Source: Roseomonas indoligenes
GTDB taxonomy: Bacteria > Pseudomonadota > Alphaproteobacteria > Acetobacterales > Acetobacteraceae
Assembly (NCBI RefSeq): GCF_017813365.1
Contig: NZ_JAGIZA010000024.1
Span: 1-63,582 of the forward strand
Reading direction: 5' to 3'
Length of the DNA stretch: 63,582 bases
Both the position numbers and the translations under genes were made by a program. Under the pieces are notes generated by a model. That model worked only from the letters and a program-made list of their open reading frames with translations. It had not been told where the DNA came from and did no database searches. Within the stretch, counting starts at the first letter, position 1. Every line of letters starts with the position of its first letter. Positions 27,112 through 35,327 of this stretch are shown here, one piece after another.

Positions 27112-27136
27112 GCGCCCACCCATGGGGAGTGATGCG

Positions 27137-27856
27137 ATGACGGATCGGGTGCTGGGCGTCCTCGGCGGCATGGGCCCGCTGGCGAGCGCGGAGTTCATGC
27201 GGCAGCTCACCCTCCTGACCCCGGCGGAGAGGGACCAGGACCACATCCCCGCCATCCTCTGGTCCGACCCGCGCGTGCCGGACCGCACCGCCGCCCGCCA
27301 GGGGCGCGGGCCGGATCCCCTGCCCGCCCTGGTCCGGGGCATCCGGGGCCTGGAGGCGGCGGGGTGCGGCGCCATCGCCATCGCCTGCAACACCGCCCAT
27401 GGCTGGATCGACGGCATGCGGGCGGCCACGCACCTCCCCATCCTGCACATCGTGGAGGCGGCCGCCGAGGCGCTGCGCCTCCAGGGGATCGGGCCGGGAC
27501 CCGTAGGGGTGATGGGCACGGCCGGGACGCTGGCAATGGGCCTGTACCAGCAGGGGCTGGAGGGCGATGGCTGGGCCGTCTCGGTGCCCACGGAGGAGGA
27601 GATGGCGCGCCTCGTCTCGCCCGGCATCGCGCTGGTGAAGGCGAACCGGGTGGCGGAATCCTATGCCCCCCTGGCGGAAGCGGCGCGGGCCCTGGCGGAG
27701 CGCGGCGCGCGGGCGGTGGTTCTGGGCTGCACGGAGATCCCGCTGGGGATCGCCGCCGGCCCCGCCCTGCCCTTCCCCGTCGTGGACACGATCGAGGCGC
27801 TGGCGCTGGCGGCGATCCGCTGGGCCAGCCCGGATGCGGCGCGCGCGGCGGCCTGA
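27137..27856 (+). CDS. Aspartate/glutamate racemase family protein
   Basis: A 239-residue cofactor-independent racemase starting at ATG 27137 (GGGGAG eight bases upstream). It opens with VLGVLGGMGPLASAEFMRQL. The catalytic Cys pair is present: the Cys in AIACNTAHGWID and the Cys in VVLGCTEIPL. Substrates of the family are aspartate, glutamate or hydantoins; the specificity here is not known. It precedes a peptide-type binding protein gene by 52 bases. The M20 hydantoinase/carbamoylase-like gene lies 22 kb away, so no functional link can be claimed. Confidence 0.88.
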   Translation: MTDRVLGVLGGMGPLASAEFMRQLTLLTPAERDQDHIPAILWSDPRVPDRTAARQGRGPDPLPALVRGIRGLEAAGCGAIAIACNTAHGWIDGMRAATHLPILHIVEAAAEALRLQGIGPGPVGVMGTAGTLAMGLYQQGLEGDGWAVSVPTEEEMARLVSPGIALVKANRVAESYAPLAEAARALAERGARAVVLGCTEIPLGIAAGPALPFPVVDTIEALALAAIRWASPDAARAAA

Positions 27857-27908
27857 TCCGCCCCGCTTCTTGCATAATCCTGCCGAACCGGAAGCCGAGG
27901 ACACCGCG

Positions 27909-29495
27909 ATGAGCACCACCCGCCGCAATCTTCTTGCCGCCGGCGCCGCCATCGGCGCGGCGGGCATGCCCTGGATCGGGCCGGCCCGCGCGCAGGCCGC
28001 CGCGCCGCTGCGCTTCATCCCCTCCACGCCGCTGCCCTCGCTCGATCCCATCGTGGCGACGAGCTACGTGATCCGGAACCACGGATACCTCATCTACGAC
28101 ACGCTCTTCGCGACGGATGAGAACTTCCAGATCAGGCCGCAGATGGTGCAGCACTGGGAAGGCGCGCCGGACGGGCTGCGCTGGACCTTCCAGCTCCGCG
28201 ACGGGCTGATGTTCCACGACAACACGCCCGTGCGGGCGCAGGACTGCATCGCCTCCATCCGCCGCTGGTCCGCGCGCGATGCCTTCGGGCAGACCTTCGC
28301 GGGTTTCGTCGACGGCTACGACGCGGTGGATGCCCGCACCTTCGCGGTGAGGCTGAAGCGGCCCTTCCCGCAGATCACGGCGGCGCTCGGCAAGCTCTCC
28401 TCCAACGTGCCCTTCATCATGCCGGAGCGCGTGGCGAGCACGGACCCGGCACGTAACATCACGGAGGCGGTCGGATCCGGTCCCTGGCGCTTCCAGACCG
28501 GCCAGTGGATCCCCGGACAGAACGCGATCTACGAGCGGTTCGCCGCCTACAAGCCGCGCGAGGAAGCGCCCTCATGGGCGGCCGGCGGTAAGGTCGCGAA
28601 GATCGACCGGATCGAGTGGCTGGCGCTGACCGAGCCTTCCGCCGCGGTGGGCGCGATGATCCAGGGCGAGGTGGACTGGTACGAGCAGCCACCGGTGGAC
28701 CTGCTGCCCGTGCTGCGGCGCGACCGCAACGTCACCATCCAGAACGTCCCGCTCGGCCTCGCCCTGCTGATGCGGTTCAACCACCTGCAGCCGCCCTTCA
28801 ACAACCCGAAGGTCCGGCAGGCCGTCATGACGGCCATGAGCCAGGAGGACTACATGCAGGCGGTGGTCGGCAGCCCCGACTACTACGCCGAGGCGAAGAC
28901 CTTCTTCACCCCGGGCTCACCCATGTCCACCGGCGCGGGCGGGGCGGAGGCCATTCGCGGCGACATCGGCCGCGGGCGGGCCATGCTGCGGGAGGCCGGG
29001 TACAAGGACGAGAAGGTCGTGCTGCTGGCGCCGGCGGACCAGCCCATCGCCTACAACCAGTCCCTCGTGACGCAGGAGCTGCTGAAGAAGCTCGGGATGA
29101 ACGTGGAGCTCGTCTCCACGGACTGGGCGAGCTTCATCGGCCGGCGGGCGAATCGCGGCGCGCCGGATGCGGGCGGGTGGTCGGTGTTCCACACGCTGTG
29201 GTCGGGCGCGGATACGCTGAATCCCGCGCTGCACCCGCTGATCCGCGCCAACGGGGCCGCCGCCTGGTTCGGATGGCCGGAGGATCAGGAACTGGAGTCG
29301 CTGCGGGACCAGTGGATCGCCAGCGACGACCTCAACACCCAGAAGACGCTCGCGGCCCGGATCGAGCGCCGCGCCTTCGAGGTGGCGCCCTATGCCCCGG
29401 CGGGGAAGGTCGAGCAGCCCATGGCCTACCGGAAGAGCCTGACGGGCATGGTCGTCTCCCCCGTCCAGTTCTTCTGGAACATGGAGAAGAGGTAG
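27909..29495 (+). CDS. ABC transporter substrate-binding protein, family 5
   Basis: A 528-residue exported protein with a Tat-like signal (TTRRNLLAAGAAIGAAGM, then PARAQA). Mature features are those of SBP family 5: LRFIPSTPLPSLDPIVATSY, LRDGLMFHDNTPVRAQDC, and NNPKVRQAVMTAMSQEDYMQ in the second half. It binds peptides or other large ligands for an ATP-driven importer. No permease genes are adjacent, so the partner must be elsewhere or orphaned. The downstream SMR gene is convergent (seven bases between stops). Confidence 0.9.
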   Translation: MSTTRRNLLAAGAAIGAAGMPWIGPARAQAAAPLRFIPSTPLPSLDPIVATSYVIRNHGYLIYDTLFATDENFQIRPQMVQHWEGAPDGLRWTFQLRDGLMFHDNTPVRAQDCIASIRRWSARDAFGQTFAGFVDGYDAVDARTFAVRLKRPFPQITAALGKLSSNVPFIMPERVASTDPARNITEAVGSGPWRFQTGQWIPGQNAIYERFAAYKPREEAPSWAAGGKVAKIDRIEWLALTEPSAAVGAMIQGEVDWYEQPPVDLLPVLRRDRNVTIQNVPLGLALLMRFNHLQPPFNNPKVRQAVMTAMSQEDYMQAVVGSPDYYAEAKTFFTPGSPMSTGAGGAEAIRGDIGRGRAMLREAGYKDEKVVLLAPADQPIAYNQSLVTQELLKKLGMNVELVSTDWASFIGRRANRGAPDAGGWSVFHTLWSGADTLNPALHPLIRANGAAAWFGWPEDQELESLRDQWIASDDLNTQKTLAARIERRAFEVAPYAPAGKVEQPMAYRKSLTGMVVSPVQFFWNMEKR

Positions 29496-29502
29496 CCGCG
29501 CC

Positions 29503-29823
29503 TCAGGAGGGCGTGGCCAGCTTCAACCCGATCAGACCGGCCAGGATCAGGGCGGCGCTGCCGATCCGCATCGGCGTCGCCGCCTCCCCCAGCGCGAGAA
29601 TGCCGAGGAGGAAGGCGCCCAGCGCACCGATTCCTGTCCAGATGGCATATGCGGTGCCGAGGGGCAGGCTGCGCATGGCCAGGGCGAGCAGCCCCACGCT
29701 CGCGGCCATGCCGGCGAGGGTGACGGCGCTCCAGAGCGGGCGGGTGAAGCCCTGGGATGCCTTCATCCCGTAGGCCCAGAGGATTTCAAGAAGTCCGGCG
29801 AGGACGAGGTAAAGCCAGGCCAT
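29503..29823 (-). CDS. SMR-family guanidinium exporter (Gdx/SugE type)
   Basis: A 106-residue, four-helix small multidrug resistance protein. The membrane Glu essential for coupling is in LAGLLEILWAYGMKAS, and the Gdx/SugE-like SLPLGTAYAIWTGIGALGAF follows. The absence of typical EmrE-only residues and a guanidine-II riboswitch upstream point to a guanidinium exporter rather than a broad drug pump. It works as a dimer in the inner membrane, exchanging guanidinium for protons. The start ATG 29823 follows AAGGGG. Confidence 0.9.
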   Translation of the reverse strand: MAWLYLVLAGLLEILWAYGMKASQGFTRPLWSAVTLAGMAASVGLLALAMRSLPLGTAYAIWTGIGALGAFLLGILALGEAATPMRIGSAALILAGLIGLKLATPS

Positions 29824-29844
29824 GGCAGGGCCCCTTCGGATGGG

Positions 29845-29890
29845 GCCGGGCCGTCCCGGCGGGTCAGAAGTTTCCGTGGGGTCGTCCCCG
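29845..29890 (-). promoter_or_regulatory. Guanidine-II riboswitch (mini-ykkC)
   Basis: On the minus strand two hairpins precede the SMR gene: GGGG-ACGA-CCCC (29878-29889) and GCCGGG-ACGG-CCCGGC (29845-29860), separated by a 17-base linker. Both loops match the ACGR consensus of the mini-ykkC motif, and the ribosome binding site follows 8-10 bases after the second hairpin. Guanidine joins the two loops and increases expression of the exporter. The context (an SMR transporter of the Gdx type) matches the known distribution of this riboswitch class. Confidence 0.9.
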
Positions 29891-29897
29891 GCGGGAT

Positions 29898-29919
29898 CGG
29901 GCGCCCGTGGTAGCGCCCG
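29898..29919 (-). terminator. Hairpin between the small Fur-linked gene and the riboswitch
   Basis: A 7-bp stem CGGGCGC/GCGCCCG with an 8-base loop lies a few bases after the stop of the small protein gene and just before the guanidine-II riboswitch on the same transcribed strand. It may separate the two transcripts, but there is no U-tract. Confidence 0.4.
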
Positions 29920-29925
29920 GAAGTG

Positions 29926-30165
29926 TCAGTCGCACTCGCAGCCGGCGGTCGGGCCGGGATCGACGCGGACGACATGATGGTCGATCCACTCCGCGACGAG
30001 GCGGCGGGCCTCGGCCACCGAGGCCTCGGGGTGATGGATGCGGTACAGCGAGGTGCAGGCACCGAAGGCGCTGTAATCGTTCGTGCCGACGTCGCGCAGC
30101 TCACGATAGGCCGTGACGACCGCCCGCTCGCAATTGCGTGCGATGTAGCTGTAGTCGTGCCCCAT
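29926..30165 (-). CDS. 79-residue uncharacterised protein with C-terminal CEC
   Basis: A 79-residue protein from ATG 30165. It reads MGHDYSYIARNCERAVVTAY and later ACTSLYRIHHPEASVAEA and VAEWIDHH, ending in GCECD. It is soluble with mostly helical character. His-His and Cys residues could bind metal or form a redox site, which is inference. A Fur-like palindrome 33 bases upstream suggests metal control. A longer GTG start at 30219 would overlap that palindrome. I do not recognise a named family. Confidence 0.7.
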   Translation of the reverse strand: MGHDYSYIARNCERAVVTAYRELRDVGTNDYSAFGACTSLYRIHHPEASVAEARRLVAEWIDHHVVRVDPGPTAGCECD

Positions 30166-30197
30166 CCGATCCAATCCCGTTCCCCGTGCTGCGATGT

Positions 30198-30218
30198 TGT
30201 TGAGAATAACTCGCAACA
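30198..30218 (-). promoter_or_regulatory. Fur-family-like operator palindrome
   Basis: A 21-base near-palindrome with perfect outer arms TGTTG...CAACA and an AT-rich core (GAGAATAACTC). The TTGAGAAT core resembles Fur/Irr-type boxes and recurs upstream of the Nramp gene at 36086-36093. It lies where a repressor would block transcription of the 79-residue gene. Confidence 0.5.
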
Positions 30219-30305
30219 CCTGATCGTGTTATACCGATAGCTGAACAAGCGTTCAAGTGTTCAGTGGTGACCGGGCCGCGCAAACGCCACCCGGCCGGCG
30301 AAAGG

Positions 30306-31376
30306 CTAGCCCCGCCCGACCACCTCGGCCAGCGCCTTTCCGACTTCCAGCGTGCCGGCATTGCCCCCCAGATCACGGGTGCGTGGTCCGCCGTCGGCGA
30401 GAAGGGACTCGATGGCATCCGTCACGGCGGCGGCGGCCTCGTGCTCGCCCAGGTGCTCCAGCATCAGCGCGCCAGACCAGATCTGTGCGATGGGGTTGGC
30501 GACACCTTTCCCCGCGATGTCGGGCGCCGAGCCATGCACCGGCTCGAACATGGAGGGGTGCGCGCGCTCCGGGTTGATGTTGGCGGAGGGCGCGATGCCG
30601 ATGGAGCCGGCGACCGCCGGGCCGAGGTCGGACAGGATGTCGCCGAAGAGGTTGGAGGCAACCACCACGTCGAACCAGTCGGGGTGCTGCACGAAATGGG
30701 CGCAGAGGATGTCGATGTGGAACTGGTCGGTTTTGATATCCGGGTAGGCCTTCGCCATCTCGGCGAAGCGCTCGTCCCAGAAGGGCATGGTGAAGGTGAT
30801 GCCGTTGGACTTGGTGGCGGAGGTCAGCTTCTTCCGCGGGCGCCTCATCGCCAGCTCGAAGGCGTACTTCATCACGCGGTCGCAGCCCGTGCGGGTGAAG
30901 ACGCTCTCCTGCGTGACGAATTCCCGCTCCGTCCCGCGGAACATGCGGCCGCCGGAGGAGGAGTACTCGCCCTCCGTGTTCTCCCGCACCACGACGAAGT
31001 CGATCTCCTCGGGGGTGCGGTTCGCGAGCGGGGAGCGCACGCCCGGCATCAGCCGGCAGGGGCGCAGCGAGATGTACTGGTCGAAGTCCCGGCGCATGGG
31101 GATCAGCAGGCCCCAGAGGGAGACATTGTCCGGCACGCCCGGCCAGCCAACGGCGCCGAGGAAGACGGCGTCCGACTGCCGCAGTTGGTCCAGCCCGTCC
31201 TCCGGCATCATCCGGCCGGTCTTCGCATAGGTCTCGCAGGACCAGTCGTAATGGGTCAGCTCCAGCTCGAAGCCGAAGCGGCGGGCGGCGGCGTCCAGCA
31301 CGCGAAGCCCCTCGGGCGTGGTTTCCTTGCCGATCCCGTCCCCGGGGACCACCGCGATGCGGTGCTTGCGCGCCAT
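30306..31376 (-). CDS. Tartrate dehydrogenase / D-malate dehydrogenase
   Basis: A 356-residue member of the isopropylmalate/isocitrate dehydrogenase family starting at ATG 31376 (AAGGA upstream). It opens with RIAVVPGDGIGKETTPEGLR. It has the DFVVVRENTEGEYSSSGGR and TRTGCDRVMKYAFELAM blocks, and NLFGDILSDLGPAVAGSIGI for Mg and NAD binding. The residues around the substrate site are those of tartrate/malate dehydrogenases (TtuC/DmlA) rather than LeuB. It oxidises D-malate or tartrate with NAD. It is monocistronic and divergent from NDH-2. Confidence 0.88.
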   Translation of the reverse strand: MARKHRIAVVPGDGIGKETTPEGLRVLDAAARRFGFELELTHYDWSCETYAKTGRMMPEDGLDQLRQSDAVFLGAVGWPGVPDNVSLWGLLIPMRRDFDQYISLRPCRLMPGVRSPLANRTPEEIDFVVVRENTEGEYSSSGGRMFRGTEREFVTQESVFTRTGCDRVMKYAFELAMRRPRKKLTSATKSNGITFTMPFWDERFAEMAKAYPDIKTDQFHIDILCAHFVQHPDWFDVVVASNLFGDILSDLGPAVAGSIGIAPSANINPERAHPSMFEPVHGSAPDIAGKGVANPIAQIWSGALMLEHLGEHEAAAAVTDAIESLLADGGPRTRDLGGNAGTLEVGKALAEVVGRG

Positions 31377-31477
31377 GACCGTTTCCTTCGCCTGAGGCTT
31401 GGGGTTGGTGCCCCGCAACCGGACGGCCGGCAAGCCCCTTCAACCCGGAGGCGATCGAGCGCGAGAGGGGGAACCCA

Positions 31478-32764
31478 ATGACCGGACCGCACCGGCTGGT
31501 GGTGGTGGGCGCAGGCGCCGGCGGGCTGGACCTCGCCACGCGGCTCGCGCGCCGCGGCGTGCCGGGGCTGGTGGTGACGCTGGTGGACCGCGCCTCCTCC
31601 CATGTCTGGAAGCCCAGGCTGCACCAGGTGGCGGCGGGCACGCTGGACACGGCGCAGGACGAGATCACCTACCTGGATCACGCGGCGCGGCTGGGCATGG
31701 CCTTCCGCCCGGGCCTGCTGCGCGGGATCGACCGCGCGGCGCGGCGCATCACCCTCGGCACGGTGCAGGACGAATCCGGGCGGGACGAGGTGACGGCGGT
31801 GGTACCCTACGACACGCTGGTGCTGGCGATCGGCAGCACGGCGGATGATTTCGGCACGCCGGGGGTGCGGGAGCATGCCGTCTTCATCGACAGCCGGGAG
31901 CAGGCGGAGGCCTTCCGCGTGCAGCTGCGCCGCGCCGTGATCCGCGCCCTGGACGACCCGGCGGTGCGGGAGGTCTCGATCGTCATCGTCGGCGGCGGGG
32001 CCACGGGGACGGAGCTGGCGGCGGAGCTGCACCAGGCACTGGACCTCGCCTCCGGCTACGGCGTGCCGGACCTGCGCGGGCGCCTGCGGGTGACGCTGGT
32101 GGAGATGGCGCCGCGCATCCTCTCCGCACTGCCGGAGAAGGTCTCCGATTCGGCCACCGTCGTGCTGCGGGATCTGGGCGTGAAGGTGCTGACCGGGGCG
32201 GCGGTGGCCTCGGTGGATGAGACGGGGGTGGTGCTGAAGGACGGGAGGCGGATCGAGGCCTCCATCCGGGTCTGGGCCGCCGGCGTCCGCGCCCCCGCCG
32301 TCACGCGCGAGTTGGATGGGCTGGAGACGGACCGGGCCGGGCGAATCCGGGTGGGGGAGGATATGGTGAGCGTGACGGATCCCGCGATCCTCGCGCTCGG
32401 CGACTGCGCCGCGCTGGTCCCGGCCGGCCAGGAAAGGCCGCTGCCCGCCACGGCCCAGGTGGCGCACCAACAGGCCCGGCATTTGGCGCGGCACCTGCCG
32501 GCCTGGCTCTCCGGCACGCCGATCCCGCCTTTCCACTATGTGCAGCGCGGCTCCCTCGTCTCGCTCGGGGACTACGACGCCTTCGGCAGCCTGGGGCGGC
32601 TGGGCATCCTGAAGGGCGCCTTCATCGAGGGATGGCTGGCCCGGCTGAGCTACGCGATGCTGTACCGGCAGTTCCAGCTGGTCGTGCATGGATGGCGGGC
32701 GCCGCTGGTCTGGCTGGCGGGGGCGCTGCGGTCGCTGGCACGGCCCTCCGTGCGGCTGGACTGA
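31478..32764 (+). CDS. Type II NADH dehydrogenase (NDH-2)
   Basis: A 428-residue flavoprotein. The FAD dinucleotide fold is RLVVVGAGAGGLDLATRLAR, the NADH fold is VSIVIVGGGATGTELAAELH, and ILALGDCAALV is the second FAD contact. The proline/glutamine-rich quinone-site region ATAQVAHQQARHLARHL follows, and the C-terminus has amphipathic and hydrophobic stretches for membrane association. It oxidises NADH with quinone without pumping protons. A small exported protein follows after 70 bases. Confidence 0.9.
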   Translation: MTGPHRLVVVGAGAGGLDLATRLARRGVPGLVVTLVDRASSHVWKPRLHQVAAGTLDTAQDEITYLDHAARLGMAFRPGLLRGIDRAARRITLGTVQDESGRDEVTAVVPYDTLVLAIGSTADDFGTPGVREHAVFIDSREQAEAFRVQLRRAVIRALDDPAVREVSIVIVGGGATGTELAAELHQALDLASGYGVPDLRGRLRVTLVEMAPRILSALPEKVSDSATVVLRDLGVKVLTGAAVASVDETGVVLKDGRRIEASIRVWAAGVRAPAVTRELDGLETDRAGRIRVGEDMVSVTDPAILALGDCAALVPAGQERPLPATAQVAHQQARHLARHLPAWLSGTPIPPFHYVQRGSLVSLGDYDAFGSLGRLGILKGAFIEGWLARLSYAMLYRQFQLVVHGWRAPLVWLAGALRSLARPSVRLD

Positions 32765-32834
32765 CCCGCGCGGGCGGGGCTTGGAAGCTTTCTGCGGAAC
32801 GGGCAGACCGGCGCCGCATCGTCGAGGAGCCGGC

Positions 32835-33440
32835 ATGAAGGCGGCCTTTGTCCTGGTTCCCGCGTTCTGGCTCGCCCTGGCTGCCGGCGTCCGTGCCCAG
32901 GAAGCACCGCCGGGGGCAACGCCAGGGGCGTCGCCCTCCTTCACCCCGTCCCGCGACGTGGCCGTGACCTACCGCATTTCCGGCGCCGGGCCGGGGACGG
33001 CGGAGATGCGGGTGGCCTGGACCGCCGCCGGCCTCTCGCGGATGGACCCGCCGGGCGCGCCGGGCTGGATCCTGGTGGAACGCGACCCGCCCCGCGCCAC
33101 GATGGTGGTGGATTCCGAGCGCGCCTTCATGGAGATGCCGGCCGAGATGGCCGCCGGGATGCGGCTGGACCCGCCCCCCGGTGCCGCCCTGACGAAGGGC
33201 AAGGAGGACCGGGTGGCGGGCGAGGCCTGCACCCAGTGGGCCGGGCCGCGCCGGACAACGGTCTGCGTGACGGCCGACGGGGTGCTCCTCCGCTCCGTCT
33301 CCGCCCTGCCCAATGGGGGCGAGAACCGGATCGAGGCGATCTCGGTCCGCTACGGCCCGCAGGACCCGGCGCGCTTCCGGGTTCCGGCAGGCTACCGGCG
33401 GAAGCAGGCGCCCGCGCCGCTGATTCCCCAGAGGCGGTGA
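32835..33440 (+). CDS. Exported protein of unknown function (paralogue A)
   Basis: A 201-residue protein with a Sec-type signal (LVPAFWLALAAGVRAQE). The mature part opens SRDVAVTYRISG and includes MDPPGAPGWILVERDPP, ACTQWAGP and a C-terminal VRYGPQDPARFRVPAGYR. The same blocks occur in the product of 35328-35948, so the two are paralogues separated by the ELM1 and pyrE genes. Two Cys residues (EACTQW and TTVCVT) are shared and probably form a disulphide. Function is unknown; a periplasmic location is likely. Confidence 0.75.
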   Translation: MKAAFVLVPAFWLALAAGVRAQEAPPGATPGASPSFTPSRDVAVTYRISGAGPGTAEMRVAWTAAGLSRMDPPGAPGWILVERDPPRATMVVDSERAFMEMPAEMAAGMRLDPPPGAALTKGKEDRVAGEACTQWAGPRRTTVCVTADGVLLRSVSALPNGGENRIEAISVRYGPQDPARFRVPAGYRRKQAPAPLIPQRR

Positions 33441-33443
33441 CGG

Positions 33444-34466
33444 TCAGCCGCCCAGAAAGCGATCCCGGACGATGGCCGCCACGCGCCCGCTCTCGTCCAG
33501 CGGCGCGCGGGGCGGGGATTCGGGGAAGGACTCGAGGGGAACGGCCTGGCCGGCGGCGATGAGGCTGTCCCGCAGGGCCCTGTGGCGGGGCGCATCGGGC
33601 GGGGTGCCGGCGATGAAGACGGGCGCGGCGGTCGTCAGCGCCTCGGAGAGCATGGAGACGGAATCGCCCGTCACCACCACCGCGTCGGCCAGGGCAAGGA
33701 AGGCGGCATAGGGATTCGGCCCCTCCCCGCCCCAGCGGTGCAGCAGGCCGGGCACGCCGGACAGGCGCGCGGCCACCGCCCTCCCCGCCGCAACGCCGGT
33801 GCGCCGGCTGGTGGTGGCGAGGACGCTGCCGGCGCCGGGCAGCACCCGGTCGATGATCGCGGTCGCCTCGGCGGGGTCCATGCCCTCTCCCCGCACCGCG
33901 CCGCCGAGCAGCACGGCCACGCGCGGCCGGGGCAGCGCGGCCAGGTCCGGGCGGGATACGCGCGCCGCCTCCAGCACCGCAGGGGAGATCCGGTGGGTGG
34001 CGCCCAGGACCGTCAGGATGTTCGGGGCGGGCGCGGCGCGGTCGTGCCGGCCGATCACCAGCAGGTCGAAATCACCCGCCCCAGCGCCCGGCCGCATGCA
34101 GTGCACTGTCCGCGCCCCTTTTCGGCGCAGCCAGCGGGAGACGGGGGCCGAGCGGCGCCCGGCGCCGATCACTAGGGATGGCCATTCCGGCACGATCCGG
34201 GGAATCGTGCCGGGCGGCACGCGGGACCAGGGCCCCTCCAGCGCTGCCCGCCACAGCCCCTCCCGCGACGTCCTCGTCAGCCCGGCCAGCCCCGGCCAGG
34301 GCAGCGGCAGCCGCGCCAGGAGGCCCCATTCCAGATGAATCGTGCGAAAGGGCCGGTCCAGGCGTTCGGCGATCCCCAGCGCCTGCGCCGCCGTGCCCGC
34401 GCGCGGGTCGGCGAGGACCCAGATCCTCTCCTCTCCGCTCACCCCTGCCCCGCCCTTCCCTCGCAT
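33444..34466 (-). CDS. ELM1/GtrOC1-like protein (DUF1022 family)
   Basis: A 340-residue protein of the mitochondrial-fission ELM1 family. It has WVLADPRAGTAAQALGIAERL at the front, VIGAGRRSAPVSRWLRRK in the middle, and VVTGDSVSMLSEALTTAAPVFI near the end, an arrangement seen in nucleotide-sugar-dependent glycosyltransferase-like folds. Its bacterial role is not settled. The start could also be GTG 34442, which has a better G-rich stretch upstream and starts close to the conserved WVLAD. It is convergent with paralogue A by three bases and divergent from pyrE. Confidence 0.85.
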   Translation of the reverse strand: MRGKGGAGVSGEERIWVLADPRAGTAAQALGIAERLDRPFRTIHLEWGLLARLPLPWPGLAGLTRTSREGLWRAALEGPWSRVPPGTIPRIVPEWPSLVIGAGRRSAPVSRWLRRKGARTVHCMRPGAGAGDFDLLVIGRHDRAAPAPNILTVLGATHRISPAVLEAARVSRPDLAALPRPRVAVLLGGAVRGEGMDPAEATAIIDRVLPGAGSVLATTSRRTGVAAGRAVAARLSGVPGLLHRWGGEGPNPYAAFLALADAVVVTGDSVSMLSEALTTAAPVFIAGTPPDAPRHRALRDSLIAAGQAVPLESFPESPPRAPLDESGRVAAIVRDRFLGG

Positions 34467-34547
34467 GGACGCGGCCGGGCCGGGCCGCTAGGGATCGCCC
34501 GATTTGCGCCGCCCATTAAGATACCGGCAGGGACGGGAGATACCGAC

Positions 34548-35273
34548 ATGGCCATGCAGCACGCCTCCGAGTGGGACCGCGACGCGGCGCTCACCACCGC
34601 CCGCATCCTCCTGGAGATCAAGGCCGTCAACTTCCGGCCGGAGGAGCCCTATACCTTCACCTCCGGCTGGAAGAGCCCGGTCTATATCGACTGCCGCCGC
34701 ATCATCTTCTTCCCCCGAGCGCGCCGCGTGATCTGCGACCTGGCAGCGGAGAAGATCGGCCGGCACATCGGCTACGAGGCGATCGAGGCGGTTGTGGGCG
34801 GCGAGACGGCGGGCATCCCCTTCGCCGCCTGGATCGCGGACCGGCTGATGGCGCCCATGGCCTATGTCCGCAAGAAGCCCAAGGGCTTCGGCCGCAACGC
34901 GCAGATCGAGGGCGACGTGCCCGAGGGCAAGCGCACCGTGCTGGTGGAGGACCTGACCACCGACGGCGGCAGCAAGATCCGCTTCACCCAGGCGTTGCGC
35001 GACGCCGGCGCCATCTGCGACGACACCTTCGTGGTGTTCTTCTACGGCGTCTTCCCCGGCGCCTTCGACACGATGAAGGCGATGAACCTCAACCTGCACC
35101 ACCTCTGCACCTGGTGGGACGTGCTCGAGGTGTGCCGCGAGCGCCCCTATTTCTCCGAGGAGGCGCTGCGCGAGGTGCGGCGCTTCCTGGAGAACCCGAT
35201 GTCCTGGTCCAAGGCGCGCGGCGGCATCGGCAGCGCGGAGGAGGCGGTGGCCAAGGGCATCACCGCGGGCTGA
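34548..35273 (+). CDS. pyrE: Orotate phosphoribosyltransferase
   Basis: A 241-residue enzyme. It has AVNFRPEEPYTFTSGWKSPV near the front, a region that contacts orotate. The PRPP-binding motif reads RTVLVEDLTTDGGSKIRFTQ (VEDLTTDGG). It catalyses the fifth step of pyrimidine synthesis in the cytoplasm. It is longer than the E. coli enzyme, as in many alphaproteobacteria. The start ATG 34548 follows GGGAGA. It is a single gene with a terminator hairpin at 35300-35316. Confidence 0.95.
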   Translation: MAMQHASEWDRDAALTTARILLEIKAVNFRPEEPYTFTSGWKSPVYIDCRRIIFFPRARRVICDLAAEKIGRHIGYEAIEAVVGGETAGIPFAAWIADRLMAPMAYVRKKPKGFGRNAQIEGDVPEGKRTVLVEDLTTDGGSKIRFTQALRDAGAICDDTFVVFFYGVFPGAFDTMKAMNLNLHHLCTWWDVLEVCRERPYFSEEALREVRRFLENPMSWSKARGGIGSAEEAVAKGITAG

Positions 35274-35299
35274 GGCCGCGCTGAACCGGGAAAGGGCGG

Positions 35300-35316
35300 G
35301 GCCGGGCGGCCCGGCC
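35300..35316 (+). terminator. Hairpin between pyrE and the convergent paralogue
   Basis: A 7-bp stem GGCCGGG/CCCGGCC with a three-base loop follows the pyrE stop by 27 bases and is flanked by a short pyrimidine run (TCCCTCTC). It lies between convergent genes and could act in both directions. Confidence 0.5.
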
Positions 35317-35327
35317 TCCCTCTCACC

